A stretch of 64,000 nucleotides of DNA, from positions 1,984,001-2,048,000 of the forward strand of contig NZ_CP135084.1 of NCBI RefSeq assembly GCF_032229285.1, given 5' to 3'. The notes under the pieces were generated by a model that did no database searches, was not told where the DNA came from, and saw nothing but the letters and a program-made list of their open reading frames with translations. Shown here one piece after another: positions 7,645 to 18,400 of the stretch; within the stretch, counting starts at the first letter, position 1, and each line of letters opens with the position of its first letter. Both the position numbers and the translations under genes were made by a program. The DNA is from Rheinheimera sp. MMS21-TC3. GTDB lineage: Bacteria > Pseudomonadota > Gammaproteobacteria > Enterobacterales > Alteromonadaceae.

Positions 7645-10600
7645 TTAACTAATCGCCTTCATTTCCGCTTTCATTTTTTTGCCAGCAAAGAGTCCCTTAA
7701 TATCTTCTAAAATCACATAAAGTGCAGGTATTAATAGCAACGTTATTACAGTGGCAAATAGGATCCCAAATGCTAACGATACTGCCATAGGCACAACCAT
7801 TTTGGCTTGCAAGCTACGCTCAAGCACTATAGGTGTTAAACCTAAAAAGGTTGTCAGTGACGTTAAAAATATTGCCCTAAATCGCTGTGAGCCCGCTTGT
7901 GAAACGGCTTGCCTAATTGACACCCCCTCTTCTCTAGCACGGTTAACAAAGTCAACCATAACTAAAGAGTCATTCACCACAACCCCCGCTAAAGCCACTA
8001 AGCCAAATATTGAGAAAATACTCATACTTAAGCCTAATACCATATGGCCAATAACAGCGCCAACTAAGCCAAAGGGAATAACGCTCATAATAATTAATGG
8101 CTGACTATAAGAGCGCAGCGGTATGGCCATTAAAATATAAATACACAACATCGCAAAAATACCGGCAAGGGTAAGATCACGCATGGCATCTATTTCATCT
8201 TGGCTGCTGCCATCTAACTCGCCTGTAACGCCTTGGTATTTAGCCGTAATTTCTGGGATCACCGTTTTTTGCATTGCAAAGATAACCTTACTCGGCTCAA
8301 TGCTGTCTTTATCTGCCGCAGCACTAATAGTCACAGCACGTTCACCATTAACCCGATTAATAGCACTAAAACTAGGTTGCAATGTATAGCTTGCTACAGT
8401 ATCAAACGGCACTTCCCCACCATCTTGGGTGCGAATACGAATATTATCTAAGCTACCAATAGAGCTACGCTCAGCACGAGGATAACGCACCATGACTTTA
8501 ACTTCTTCACCATCGCGTTGTACGCGCTGCGCCTCAGCCCCATAGAAGCCATAACGAACTTGACGAGCAACATCGACTAACGAAATACCTAGTAAATGCG
8601 CCTCTGGTTTTAAGGCTAAAACAATCTCATCATTACCGCCCAGTAAGTTATCTTCAATATCATAAACACCCGCATATTCGGCTAAGCGCGCTTTTAACTC
8701 ATCGGTGGCTAATTTTAAATTATCTAAATTTGTACCGCGTAACTGTAGAGAAATATCAGCTCCACCTCCGCCGCCGCCACTTGAGGCGTTAACTTTAAAG
8801 CTTTTTAAACCTGGAATTTCTGGCATTTCTTCACGCCATACCTTCGCAATTTCAAAGCCATCAATCTCTCGGCCTTCACTTTTTTCAAGCTCTACAATTA
8901 ATTCACCCGAGGTATCGTTATTTAAAAATATTAGGCGATGCTTAACAATTTGATCATCAGTATCCGTGCTTAGCTGCTGATTCACACGCACTAAGGCGGC
9001 TTCCGCTTCAGCCATGGCATTAACAGTCGCTTGGTTAGAGGCGCCTTCTTCCATAACTAAACTGGCACTAATAAAGTCGCTTGGAATATTAGGGAAAAAC
9101 ACCCAGCGCACAAAACCACCGCCGAGTACGCCATACATTAAAATTAACATGGCCAGAAACACCGCCATGGTGACATAGCGAAACTCGATACAGCGCTCGA
9201 CAAAAGGCTGATATTTATTAGCCACAAAGGAATTTAGCTTAGCGGCAACAACAGTACGCATCGACTTTAAGCTGTTACTGCCCGCTCGTCCTAAGCTATA
9301 AAACAGCCCCTTACGATTGGGATCCCAAGGTGTCATATCCATATTAATTATATGCGAAGGCAAAATAAGCTTAGATTCAACTAAAGAGAAAATAAGACAA
9401 AGAATAACAACCCAAGCAATTGCCCCCCAAATAGGAGCTTGTGCGCCCCCTACCATTAGCATAGGAATAAAAGCGGCGATGGTTGTTAGAACCCCAAAGG
9501 TTGCCGGCATAGCGACTTTTTTAGCGCCAGCAATAACCGCTTCAGCAGACTTACCCCGTTTTTCTATTTCGCTATAGGCACTTTCACCTATAATAATGGC
9601 ATCATCAACAACTATCCCCAGCACCAGAATAAAGCCAAATAAACTAATCATATTGATAGAAACATCAAACATCGACATAGGTAACATGGCCATAGCACCT
9701 AAAAAGCACACTGGAATGCCAACCATTACCCAAAAGGCAACTCTAAATTCTAAGAAAAAGGTTAATGCTAATAGCACTAAAAAAGCACCAAGCAACATAT
9801 TGCCGGTCATTAAATCTAAACGGCCTTGCAAGTAGTAGCTAGCATCGCCCCAATAATCAATTGATACCGAAGAAGGCAGCTCTGTTTTCTTCTTAGCAAC
9901 ATAAGCTTTAATGGTCTCGGCAATTTGTAGTGTGTTGTCATCGCCTACGGCAGAAACCTGAATAGATACCGAGTTTTTACCATCAAAAGTAGATAAGTCT
10001 TCTCTATCGACAAAACCATCATTAATGGTCGCAACATCACTTAACGATAAGCGAGTACCATCGGCAAAAGTAAGTAATACAATATTGGCAAAATCTTGAC
10101 TGTTATAAGCTTGGCCTTTAGTGCGTAATAAAATATTACCGCTTTCTGATTTAATTGAACCGCCTGGTAAGTCAACCGAGCTATTGCGTATTGCAGCTAC
10201 AACTTGCTCAAAGGTAAGTGAAAATTGCTTTAGCTTAGCCTCAGATAGCTCAATAGCAATTTCATAATTTCTAGCGCCTACCACTTCAACTTTACTTATT
10301 CCCGGTTGCTTTTTTAGTTCATCACGAACATCTTTAGCTAATTCTTTTAAGCTACGCTCATCCGCATCACCATATAAAGAAAGCCACATTACGCCACTTT
10401 GAAAGCGCACCCGGTATACTACTGGCTTTTCGGTTTGCTCAGGTAAAGATGAAATTGCCGAGACTTGGGTCTTTATTTCATCCATAACTTCTTGGATGTC
10501 ATAGTTATTAGCTATTTCAGCAACAACTGTGGCAAGGCCTTCTACCGCCGTCGAGCGCACACGTTTAATGCCGTTAACACCGCGTAAGCTTTCTTCAATT

Positions 10601-10809
10601 TTTTCAATAACGCCGCTTTCTACTTCTTGCGGGGCTGCCCCTAAATAAGGGATCCTTATATTGACTTGCTCTAAGGCTATTTCAGGAAAGATTTGTTTTT
10701 TAATGGTAAATAAAGAGGCGGTACCTGCAACTAAGATAATCGCCATTAATAGGTTCGCAGCAACGCTATTACGAGCAAACCAAGCAATAAGTCCTTTGTT
10801 AGTATCCAT
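7645..10809 (-). CDS. RND-family efflux transporter permease
   Basis: Inner-membrane proton-driven pump of the AcrB/HAE1-like superfamily. The 1054 residues include an N-terminal membrane helix (about 12-32), two large periplasmic loops (about 40-335 and 570-870) and two membrane bundles. Asp402 and Asp403 in GIVVDDAIIIGES are the proton-relay pair. The second loop has a run of six glycines (8761-8778). It starts 3 bp after the adaptor gene and is cotranscribed with it. No TolC-type outer-membrane gene or TetR regulator is adjacent, so a shared outer-membrane channel is likely. The substrate is not predictable. Confidence 0.92.
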   Translation of the reverse strand: MDTNKGLIAWFARNSVAANLLMAIILVAGTASLFTIKKQIFPEIALEQVNIRIPYLGAAPQEVESGVIEKIEESLRGVNGIKRVRSTAVEGLATVVAEIANNYDIQEVMDEIKTQVSAISSLPEQTEKPVVYRVRFQSGVMWLSLYGDADERSLKELAKDVRDELKKQPGISKVEVVGARNYEIAIELSEAKLKQFSLTFEQVVAAIRNSSVDLPGGSIKSESGNILLRTKGQAYNSQDFANIVLLTFADGTRLSLSDVATINDGFVDREDLSTFDGKNSVSIQVSAVGDDNTLQIAETIKAYVAKKKTELPSSVSIDYWGDASYYLQGRLDLMTGNMLLGAFLVLLALTFFLEFRVAFWVMVGIPVCFLGAMAMLPMSMFDVSINMISLFGFILVLGIVVDDAIIIGESAYSEIEKRGKSAEAVIAGAKKVAMPATFGVLTTIAAFIPMLMVGGAQAPIWGAIAWVVILCLIFSLVESKLILPSHIINMDMTPWDPNRKGLFYSLGRAGSNSLKSMRTVVAAKLNSFVANKYQPFVERCIEFRYVTMAVFLAMLILMYGVLGGGFVRWVFFPNIPSDFISASLVMEEGASNQATVNAMAEAEAALVRVNQQLSTDTDDQIVKHRLIFLNNDTSGELIVELEKSEGREIDGFEIAKVWREEMPEIPGLKSFKVNASSGGGGGGADISLQLRGTNLDNLKLATDELKARLAEYAGVYDIEDNLLGGNDEIVLALKPEAHLLGISLVDVARQVRYGFYGAEAQRVQRDGEEVKVMVRYPRAERSSIGSLDNIRIRTQDGGEVPFDTVASYTLQPSFSAINRVNGERAVTISAAADKDSIEPSKVIFAMQKTVIPEITAKYQGVTGELDGSSQDEIDAMRDLTLAGIFAMLCIYILMAIPLRSYSQPLIIMSVIPFGLVGAVIGHMVLGLSMSIFSIFGLVALAGVVVNDSLVMVDFVNRAREEGVSIRQAVSQAGSQRFRAIFLTSLTTFLGLTPIVLERSLQAKMVVPMAVSLAFGILFATVITLLLIPALYVILEDIKGLFAGKKMKAEMKAIS

Positions 10810-10812
10810 AGT

Positions 10813-12030
10813 TTAATCCTTAGCAGGCAGGTTAGCGGCTTCATCAGCAGAGTCTGCTGTTAGCGCAGCGGGTTTTGCATCACTGCTTAAACGAACTACC
10901 GTACCGGCTAATGGATTTGCGATTGCCGATAGTGCTAATAAATCATCAGAGGCAAAGCCTTGGCGAATATAAGCAAAACGCTCATCTGTTCGCTCTACCT
11001 GCACTTGGCGAAATTGAAGCTGCTGTTGGTTGTCTACCACTAAAACTTGTTGGCCTGCTAATAATAAATGTCTTGGAATTACTATAATGTCTGATGTTGT
11101 TTCACCTAAGATGCTCGCCTGCACAAAACGGCCAAAGCGTAATACTTCGGCTTGAGCATCTGCTTGACGATGGTAAGGATCAACCACTTGGGCAACGGCA
11201 TAAATAACCCGACTACGCTCATCTAACACGCCTTCGGTTCTAACAATTTTACCCTGCCACTTATGCAGCTTGCCTGCTATTGTTGCTGTTAATTCAACTT
11301 TAGGCTGTTTAGCACTGTCAGCCAAAGTAGGCAGTTGAATAAAAGCTAAATCATTATCGGTTATTGGTAACCTAACTTCAGCGATATCTGTGCCATAAAT
11401 AACACCTAGCACACTACCGCGGCTAATAAATTGACCTAAGTTTACGCTACGGCTTTTCACTAAACCGGCATAGGGTGCTCTTATTTCTGTTCTAGCCAGA
11501 TCGCGTTTAGCGCGTTCTAATTCGGCTTCTGCAGACTGCACTGTTGCTAAGGCGCTAGCGAGTTGCGGCCGGCGTAAACCTAACTCAGGTGCATTGCCCT
11601 CAGTAAATGAACGCCATTCTTTTTCAGCAACCCGACCTCGTGCTTTTTCTTCTTCTAAAGCCGCTTGCGCATTTGCCAAGCTTGCTTGGGCAGCCTTAAC
11701 ATTAGTGTGATAATCGGCTTGCTCAACCCTAACTAATAAATCACCTTTATTAAAAAAGCCGCCTTCAATAAATTGCTCTGCCACTTCAACAATACGGCCA
11801 TTAACTTCAGAGCTTAAGTTAGTTGCAAATTTAGGTTTTACCGTACCTTGTGACTGCACTTTATAAACTAAGTCTTCCGCGACTATGGCTTTACCATTGA
11901 CTAAGATGCCTAAACGTTGCTCTTGTTTTTTTTCTGCAGGCTCTTTCATACCAGATAAGACATTCGCTGCCACTAGCGCTACCACCACTATCACTATCGG
12001 CACTATTATCATTTTTAATTTAGAAGCCAT
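10813..12030 (-). CDS. RND efflux periplasmic adaptor (membrane fusion protein)
   Basis: The 405-residue adaptor has one N-terminal membrane anchor (about 5-26), a lipoyl half-motif near VNGRIVEVAEQF, an alpha-hairpin rich in A, E, R and K (about 110-180), the second lipoyl half AGLVKSRSVNLGQFISRGS near 190, and a beta-barrel beyond. It links the inner-membrane pump to an outer-membrane channel. It is the first gene of a two-gene operon with the permease, 3 bp apart. Its ribosome site (GGGAAT) lies inside one arm of an inverted repeat (separate entry), which may affect expression. Confidence 0.92.
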   Translation of the reverse strand: MASKLKMIIVPIVIVVVALVAANVLSGMKEPAEKKQEQRLGILVNGKAIVAEDLVYKVQSQGTVKPKFATNLSSEVNGRIVEVAEQFIEGGFFNKGDLLVRVEQADYHTNVKAAQASLANAQAALEEEKARGRVAEKEWRSFTEGNAPELGLRRPQLASALATVQSAEAELERAKRDLARTEIRAPYAGLVKSRSVNLGQFISRGSVLGVIYGTDIAEVRLPITDNDLAFIQLPTLADSAKQPKVELTATIAGKLHKWQGKIVRTEGVLDERSRVIYAVAQVVDPYHRQADAQAEVLRFGRFVQASILGETTSDIIVIPRHLLLAGQQVLVVDNQQQLQFRQVQVERTDERFAYIRQGFASDDLLALSAIANPLAGTVVRLSSDAKPAALTADSADEAANLPAKD

Positions 12031-12035
12031 AACTT

Positions 12036-12098
12036 ATTCCCAAAACTTTTTATAAATTAAATAATAAAGCCTCTTGTTATAGATGTAACTTTGGGAAT
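12036..12098 (-). promoter_or_regulatory. Inverted repeat spanning the leader of the RND adaptor gene
   Basis: ATTCCCAAA at 12036-12044 and TTTGGGAAT at 12090-12098 are perfect 9-base inverted arms, 45 bases apart. On the minus strand the arm next to the gene reads TTTGGGAAT and contains the likely ribosome site, ending 5 bases before the ATG. If the transcript starts upstream of both arms, they could pair and hide the ribosome site. If the promoter lies between them, they could instead be operator half-sites. The sequence alone does not choose. Confidence 0.4.
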
Positions 12099-12337
12099 GT
12101 TACGTTTTGTATCAAAGCTAAAGCTTAGCTTATGAGTATTAAACCGCCGCCTATTTCTACCAAATAAACCTAAGATAATGAAAGTTAAGTGTAAAACAGC
12201 ACAGTGGCCCCTCAGCGCAACCTAACTACCATTGATAAGCTGTCGCAGCCAAGCATAGAACCGGTATCTTAAAAATATTTAGTTACAGTTAAAGCAATTA
12301 AATACTAAATATGAGCAGCCTATCTAGATTTAAATAA

Positions 12338-12364
12338 GTAGTAGCTAAGTTAATTAGCTACTAC
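12338..12364 (-). terminator. Terminator-like hairpin after the ketoacyl synthase gene
   Basis: GTAGTAGCTAA (12338-12348) and TTAGCTACTAC (12354-12364) form a perfect 11-bp stem with a 5-base loop, 37 bp past the stop of the minus-strand ketoacyl synthase gene. On that strand it is followed by TTATTTAAAT, a modest T-rich tail. Confidence 0.6.
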
Positions 12365-12400
12365 AGCTTTAGAGGGAAGATTAATGACAAGATTAACGAT

Positions 12401-13519
12401 TTAGCATTTTTGTAAAATTAAGCAACCTACCGAGTAACCGGCACCAAAAGAGCATAAAACGCCGTGTTCTCCCGAGTGCATGCCTTGTTTAAATTTATGA
12501 AAGGCTATGATTGATCCTGCAGAAGCAGTATTAGCATAAGTATCTAATACTAAAGGTGCTTCTTCTGGTTCAGGTTCACGACCTAGAATTTTTTTCACAG
12601 CAAATATATTCATATTAATATTGGCTTGATGTAACCATAATCGTTTTAGATCATGGGCACTAAGATGTTGTGCAGCCATTTCGTCTTGAATAATGCCGGC
12701 AACTAAAGGTAATAACTCTTTAAATACTTTACGGCCTTGTTGTTTAAAAAAAGGCGCTAAAGGGTCTGGCTTAGTAAAGCAATGCTCAGTGTAACCTACT
12801 TCACAGCGGATATTGTTTGAAAACTCTGTTTTTAAGCGCATACCTTTAATACGAAAAGCGTTGTCACTGCTACAGCTTTCTTCTGCTTCTATAATAGTAG
12901 CGGTACAGACATCACCAAAAATAAAATGACTGTCACGGCTACGGTAATTTACTTGTGGGGAGGCAAATTCAGGATTAACGACTAACACCACTTTAGCAGT
13001 ACCACCACGAATGGCATTTACGGCATTACTAATGGCGAAAGTAGCTGACGAACAAGCTACATTCATATCAAAAGCATAGCCTGTAGCACCTAATAACTGT
13101 TGTAACTCTATAGATAATGCAGGATATGCACGCTGCATATTCGACGCTGCACAAATAATCAAGTCAATATCTGCTGCAGACTTATTAGCCTGCTGCATCG
13201 CTTCTTTAGCTGCTACTAAGGCCATCTCCACCATTTCTGGCGCTTGTTCTTCTGTTGGCCGCTCAAAAGTAGGCTGCATCACCTTAGGATCTAAAATCCC
13301 TTCTTTATACAAAACATGCCTAGACTTTATACCTGAAGCTTTTTCAATAAAGTCGCAACTAGAGTGGCCTAGCGCCTCTATAGTGCCAGCAGCGATTTCC
13401 GCAGCATGTTGGGTATTAAACTCATCAACATACTGATTAAAGCTCGCGACCAATTCTTCATTAGTTATAATACTGTTTGGTGTAAATAAACCTGAACCAC
13501 TGATGACGACATTTTTCAT
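12401..13519 (-). CDS. Beta-ketoacyl-ACP synthase III family protein (FabH-like, divergent)
   Basis: Thiolase-fold condensing enzyme. The 372 residues carry the KAS III triad: Cys156 in NVACSSATF, His in LWLHQANIN and Asn in YANTASAGS. Canonical FabH is about 317 residues. The extra length lies mainly in the N-terminal half (about residues 28-95), which suggests a different acyl or substrate pocket. It is a single gene with no acyl-carrier or other fatty-acid genes nearby, so it is probably not the housekeeping FabH of a fab cluster. It may prime with longer or branched acyl groups. The substrate is unassigned. Confidence 0.85.
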   Translation of the reverse strand: MKNVVISGSGLFTPNSIITNEELVASFNQYVDEFNTQHAAEIAAGTIEALGHSSCDFIEKASGIKSRHVLYKEGILDPKVMQPTFERPTEEQAPEMVEMALVAAKEAMQQANKSAADIDLIICAASNMQRAYPALSIELQQLLGATGYAFDMNVACSSATFAISNAVNAIRGGTAKVVLVVNPEFASPQVNYRSRDSHFIFGDVCTATIIEAEESCSSDNAFRIKGMRLKTEFSNNIRCEVGYTEHCFTKPDPLAPFFKQQGRKVFKELLPLVAGIIQDEMAAQHLSAHDLKRLWLHQANINMNIFAVKKILGREPEPEEAPLVLDTYANTASAGSIIAFHKFKQGMHSGEHGVLCSFGAGYSVGCLILQKC

Positions 13520-13770
13520 TATTAGAAACCTTACACAAAGTTTAGTGTCAATCTAGTAAGACATTTTTATAACATCTTAAAACAACAAAATATAATTGCA
13601 GTATAACGTATTTATTTACGCTACTTGATGGCTTTATCATTAACTTCTTAGCTATTCAGCTGATATTTAGCCCTTGTAGTATACAGTGTTCATTACTCTG
13701 GTTCATAATGGTGCGTGATACCAGTTTAATTTTTCAAGCATACTTAACCATAGGATATCTGCTTACTTTG

Positions 13771-15498
13771 ATGTTTAAGCCTGTTGCTCTATTTATCTAT
13801 TTAATTTTATTAACGCTCTGCAGTTGGCCTGTAGTGGCCGACTCAACCAGCATTAAATTAAGTGGTGTTAAAGGTGACTTAAAAGACAATATTGAATTAT
13901 ATATAAAACCTATTTCACTACAACAAGGCCCCAGTTCCATTCGATTACAGGCCCAATTAGAGCGTGAAATTACAACCGCCCTTCAGGCACTAGGCTATTA
14001 TAACAGTAGCCTTACTTTTACTGTTGCTGATACTAATAAATCCAACTTGCTTATTACAATTATCCCAGGTGAACAAGTTAAAATTGCTCTAGCCGATATT
14101 CAATTACGTGGCGAAGCACAACAGGATAACGAGTTTTTAGCCATTATTAATAAAGATGCACCTAAAGTCGGTGATGCATTGCATCATGGCCGCTATGATA
14201 GCCTTAAATCGGCCTTAAATAGCTTAGCAATTCGTAAAGGGTATTTTGATGCTAGCTTTAGCCAAAGTAAGTTAGCTATTTCTCCCTCACGTAATGAGGC
14301 TTATATTCACTTACATTTTGATTCTGGCCAGCGTTATAAACTGGGCAAAGTGAATTTTCCTAGCCAGCAAATTGATGCCAAACGCTTGCACTCTCTTGTG
14401 CCCTTTACACCTGGTACACCTTATAGAGCAAGTTTATTAGGTAAATTTAATCAAGACTTATCTGCTACTGGCTGGTTTTCATCCATCTTAGTGGAAGCTG
14501 ATGCCGATAATGTAAACAATAAAGTTATTCCATTAAATGTTAGCCTTGAGCCACAAAAGCGCAATATCATTGAAACCGGTATAGGTTATTCAGATGATGT
14601 CGGAGCCCGTTTTCAATTAAACTGGTTAAAACCTTGGTTAAATAGCGCCGGTCATAGCCTAAACAGTAAACTGCAAGTCTCGCAAATCGAACAAACTATT
14701 GAAGCTAGTTATAAAATTCCACTGGAATCAGTAAGTACCGATTTTTATCAAATTCAATTTGGTTTAAAAAATAAAGATAATAAAGACACCCAAAGTCGTG
14801 AGTCTAATTTAGTAGTTGAACGGCATTGGTTATTAAAGAGTGACTGGTATCGCACTGTGTCATTACGCTGGCTAACTGAAGACTATAAGCAAGCTGATAA
14901 TACCGGTAACTCTAATTTGATTATGCCAGGTTTAAGCTACAGCCGTAGTCGCAGCAATCAAGCTAAAACTAGAATGCCTACCTCGGCTGACCGGTTGCTA
15001 ATTAGCATGGAAGTTTCTGATCCTGCTTGGTTATCTGATTTAAGCTTTATCCGCTTACGCAGCCGTGTCGGTTGGATTACAACAGTATCTAGCAGGCATA
15101 GATTTGTTGCTCGTGCCGATGCTGGCGCAGTATTATTTGAGCAAGTTGATAATTTATCCCCTTCTTTACGTTTTTTTGCGGGTGGTGTCGATAATCTGCG
15201 CGGCTACTCCTACGAGTCGGTCTCTCCCCTTGATGAAGACGGTAAGTTAATAGGTGGCCGTTATATGGCAACGGCATCTTTAGAATATCAATACAATATT
15301 AAAAACAACTGGTGGCTAGCCACTTTTGTTGATTATGGTAGTGCTTGGAATAATACGCCTGACTGGAAAAGAGGGGTTGGTCTTGGCCTGCGCTGGGCTT
15401 CCCCCGTCGGCCCTATTCGTTTAGATTTCGCCTTTGGTTTAGATGGCCCAGATGGCAGTGCATTTCAATTACACTTTTCATTAGGACCAGAAATATGA
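13771..15498 (+). CDS. tamA: Autotransporter assembly factor TamA (BamA/Omp85 family)
   Basis: Outer-membrane Omp85 barrel that works with TamB. An upstream in-frame ATG at 13708 would lengthen the protein to 596 residues. I prefer the ATG at 13771 because MFKPVALFIYLILLTLCSW followed by VVADS is a clean signal peptide; neither start has a strong ribosome site. After it come three POTRA-type repeats (about 25-250), then a 16-strand barrel (about 265-575) containing the Omp85 pattern GGVDNLRGYSYES and ending in a C-terminal beta strand (FQLHFSLGPEI). Its stop overlaps the tamB start by four bases, so the pair is coupled. Confidence 0.9.
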   Translation: MFKPVALFIYLILLTLCSWPVVADSTSIKLSGVKGDLKDNIELYIKPISLQQGPSSIRLQAQLEREITTALQALGYYNSSLTFTVADTNKSNLLITIIPGEQVKIALADIQLRGEAQQDNEFLAIINKDAPKVGDALHHGRYDSLKSALNSLAIRKGYFDASFSQSKLAISPSRNEAYIHLHFDSGQRYKLGKVNFPSQQIDAKRLHSLVPFTPGTPYRASLLGKFNQDLSATGWFSSILVEADADNVNNKVIPLNVSLEPQKRNIIETGIGYSDDVGARFQLNWLKPWLNSAGHSLNSKLQVSQIEQTIEASYKIPLESVSTDFYQIQFGLKNKDNKDTQSRESNLVVERHWLLKSDWYRTVSLRWLTEDYKQADNTGNSNLIMPGLSYSRSRSNQAKTRMPTSADRLLISMEVSDPAWLSDLSFIRLRSRVGWITTVSSRHRFVARADAGAVLFEQVDNLSPSLRFFAGGVDNLRGYSYESVSPLDEDGKLIGGRYMATASLEYQYNIKNNWWLATFVDYGSAWNNTPDWKRGVGLGLRWASPVGPIRLDFAFGLDGPDGSAFQLHFSLGPEI

Positions 15499-18400
15499 AT
15501 TGGCGTCGTGGTTTAAAGTGGTTAAATTTTACGCTACTTATACCTTTTTTAGTGATAGCATTATTATTGTATGTGCTGCTTTTTACTCAGCTAGGTTTAA
15601 ATTTTTCCGTTTGGCTTGCTAAGAAGGTGGTTCCTGAATTAACCATTGCCTCAAGCTCTGGCTATTTATTAGGAGAGTTACAGCTAAAAAATGTACAATG
15701 GCAACAAGATGAGCATAATAGCCTAGCGTTAACACAACTAGACTTTGATTTGCAAACCAGCTGCTTACTCAGCGGCAAAGTATGTATTAATCAGCTACTT
15801 GTTGATGGCATAACACTACAGCTGACAACCGCAGAAAGCACTACTGAGCCTGCAAGTAACAACCAAGCTATATTTATACCCATACCAGTAACCGTTAAAA
15901 AGCTGGCCATTACTAACGGCAACATTTTATTAGATGGTCATCAACTTAATTGGCAACACTTTAGTGCTAAAGTTGATGCTTGGGGCGCTAAAGTGCAACT
16001 TGATGAAGTAGAGTGGCAGCAAGTTAATCTAACCCCAGCTGCAGCAGATTTAAACACCTCAACTATGCACACTAGTACTACCGAACCATTTAGTTACCAA
16101 GCTTTACAGTTAGAAGATATAAGCCTGCCGCTAGCAATATATATTAGCCAGTTTACCTTAACTGATTTCACCTTACACACCGCAACAGCGCAGCATCTTC
16201 CCTTTTTACAGTTTGCTATTCAGGCCCAAAAACAGCACATTAACTTGACCCATTTACAGCTACAACACCCACAAGTGACTGCTGAAGCTAATCTACAACT
16301 AACGTTAAAAGATAATTACCCTATTAAGGCAAAAGTGGAACTAGTACTGCTTGACGAGCCACTGGCTCAGCAAAAGCTGCGTATTAACCTTGAGGGAGAT
16401 TTTGCTGATTTAACCATTAATGCCATTGCAACCAATAATATCCAGGCGCAATTAGACGCCAAAATTGCATTATTGACCGATAACTTACCTATAACTGCCA
16501 AGTTAACCGCTGCAGCACCTAATATTATTAATTTAGATGACCAAACTAAGCTTACAATTAAAGCTACTAAGTTAAATATCACTGGTGATTTACAGCAGCT
16601 ACAACTCTTAGCAAATACCGACTATAAGCTAACCAATATACCTGCGGGTAATCTTGCCTTAACCGCCACAGTGACACCCAAGAATGCGCAAATAAATAAA
16701 CTTATTATTAACGGATTAGCGGGTAAAACTGAATTAACAGCAAAGGTTGATTGGCAGCAAGATTTACAATGGCATAGTCAGATCCAGTTTAAAAAAATTG
16801 ACTTAGGTATTCTGCTACAAGATTATCCTGGGCGTATTAGCGGCCAACTAAGCCATCAAGGTAAATTAACCGCACAAGGTAATTGGTTATTAGATATTTC
16901 AACCTTAGATATTAGCGGTGCTATCCGTGATTTACCTTTTACTTTACAAGGTGATCTACAGGCTCAAGGCGATACTAGCCTAAATAATAACCTCACCACG
17001 CCAACTGCAAAACAATTGCTCAATAGCGTTAGTTTTAATAGCAAAACGCTTAGTTTAATTCATGGCGATAACAGTATTATTTTTAGCGGTGGTTTAGCAA
17101 AGCACTGGCAATTAACAGCGGCAATACAGATCCCCGATTTAAGCAAGTCGATTGCCAATGCTAAGGGTAAGCTTAATGGCAAAGCTATCATATCAGGCGC
17201 TAAGCTCACCCCAACAATAGTGGCCGCTATTAAAGCGACAGATATTCGTTATCAGCAGTTTGCTTTAGATCTACTACAACTTGATAGCAACATAAAGTGG
17301 GCAGATAGCATAACAGCTGATATAAACCTAGAAGCAAAACAAGGCCGATTCCAACAGCATACTTTAGAACAATTAACCATTAAGCTACAAGGTAATGAAC
17401 AGCAGCATGCTGCAGATATTCAATTACTTAGCAGCCTTGGTCAAGCAGATGTCGAGCTATCAGGCCAGCTAACAGCCGCTAATATATGGCAAGGCAAATT
17501 AAAGCACGCCACCTTAAGTAGCATTCAAGGTCAGTGGCAATTACAGCAAGCTGCCCCTATTCAATATGCTATTTCAGAGCAACAAGTCACTATTTCCCAG
17601 CATTGCTGGCAACAGCAAACAACCCGCTTATGTTTAGACAAGACGGCCAACATTAGCGCTGAACAAGGCCAATTTGTACTATCTTTAAATCAATTTGAAC
17701 TAGCCACATTAGATCCCTTACTACCTATTAGCATGACAACCACCGGCAAATTAGAAGCAAAAGCCAGTGCTAGTTGGCAGCAAAACACTGCCGCTAAAGT
17801 AACCTTAACCGTAAAAGGTGAAAATGGCAGCACCACCATCAATGATACCGAGGCTATTAATATACCTTGGCAAAGTTTTTTACTGCAACTCGATAGCGCT
17901 GAGCAATTAAATACTAAGCTAGATATCAGCTTCACCGATAAAGCTAAACTGCACGCTATGGCGGTTATTTCCGATCTAATGCAAACCGATCGTAAAGTTG
18001 AAGCTTCACTTAATATCAGCGAGTTTAGCTTAGACTTTTTACAACCACTATTTGATAGCAGCAGCGATGTTAGTGCAGAAGTGAATAGCCAATTGCGTTT
18101 TACTGGTTTATTGGCTGCACCTGAATTAAGTGGTAATTTTAGTATTGCTAATATTAAAATTACTGGCAAAGGTGCGCCAACAACCATTGAGAACGGTTCT
18201 ATTAATTTAACTTTTCTTGGTGAAACAGCAGCCATTGAAGGCCAGCTTGATACCCTTGATGGCCAAATAGCATTAACCGGCAAAGCTAACTGGCAAGATA
18301 TAAACGACTGGCATGCGACTATGCAGCTAGCAGGCGATGCGCTTAGCCTACAAATGCCTAATATTAGCTTAAAAGTAAAACCAAACCTGACTTTAGATAT

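Larger units (their letters stand above)
12031..12400. other. 370-bp intergenic region
   Basis: No convincing open frame. The left end holds an inverted repeat next to the adaptor start (12036-12098). The right end holds a terminator-like hairpin for the ketoacyl synthase gene (12338-12364). Between them (about 12100-12335) I see only AT-rich sequence that presumably contains the minus-strand promoter of the pump operon. Confidence 0.6.

Noticed and set aside
7751..8104. Plus-strand open frame of 117 codons, and several like it, opposite the RND pump gene
   Set aside because: Opposite-strand shadow of the pump coding sequence; no ribosome site or recognisable protein pattern.
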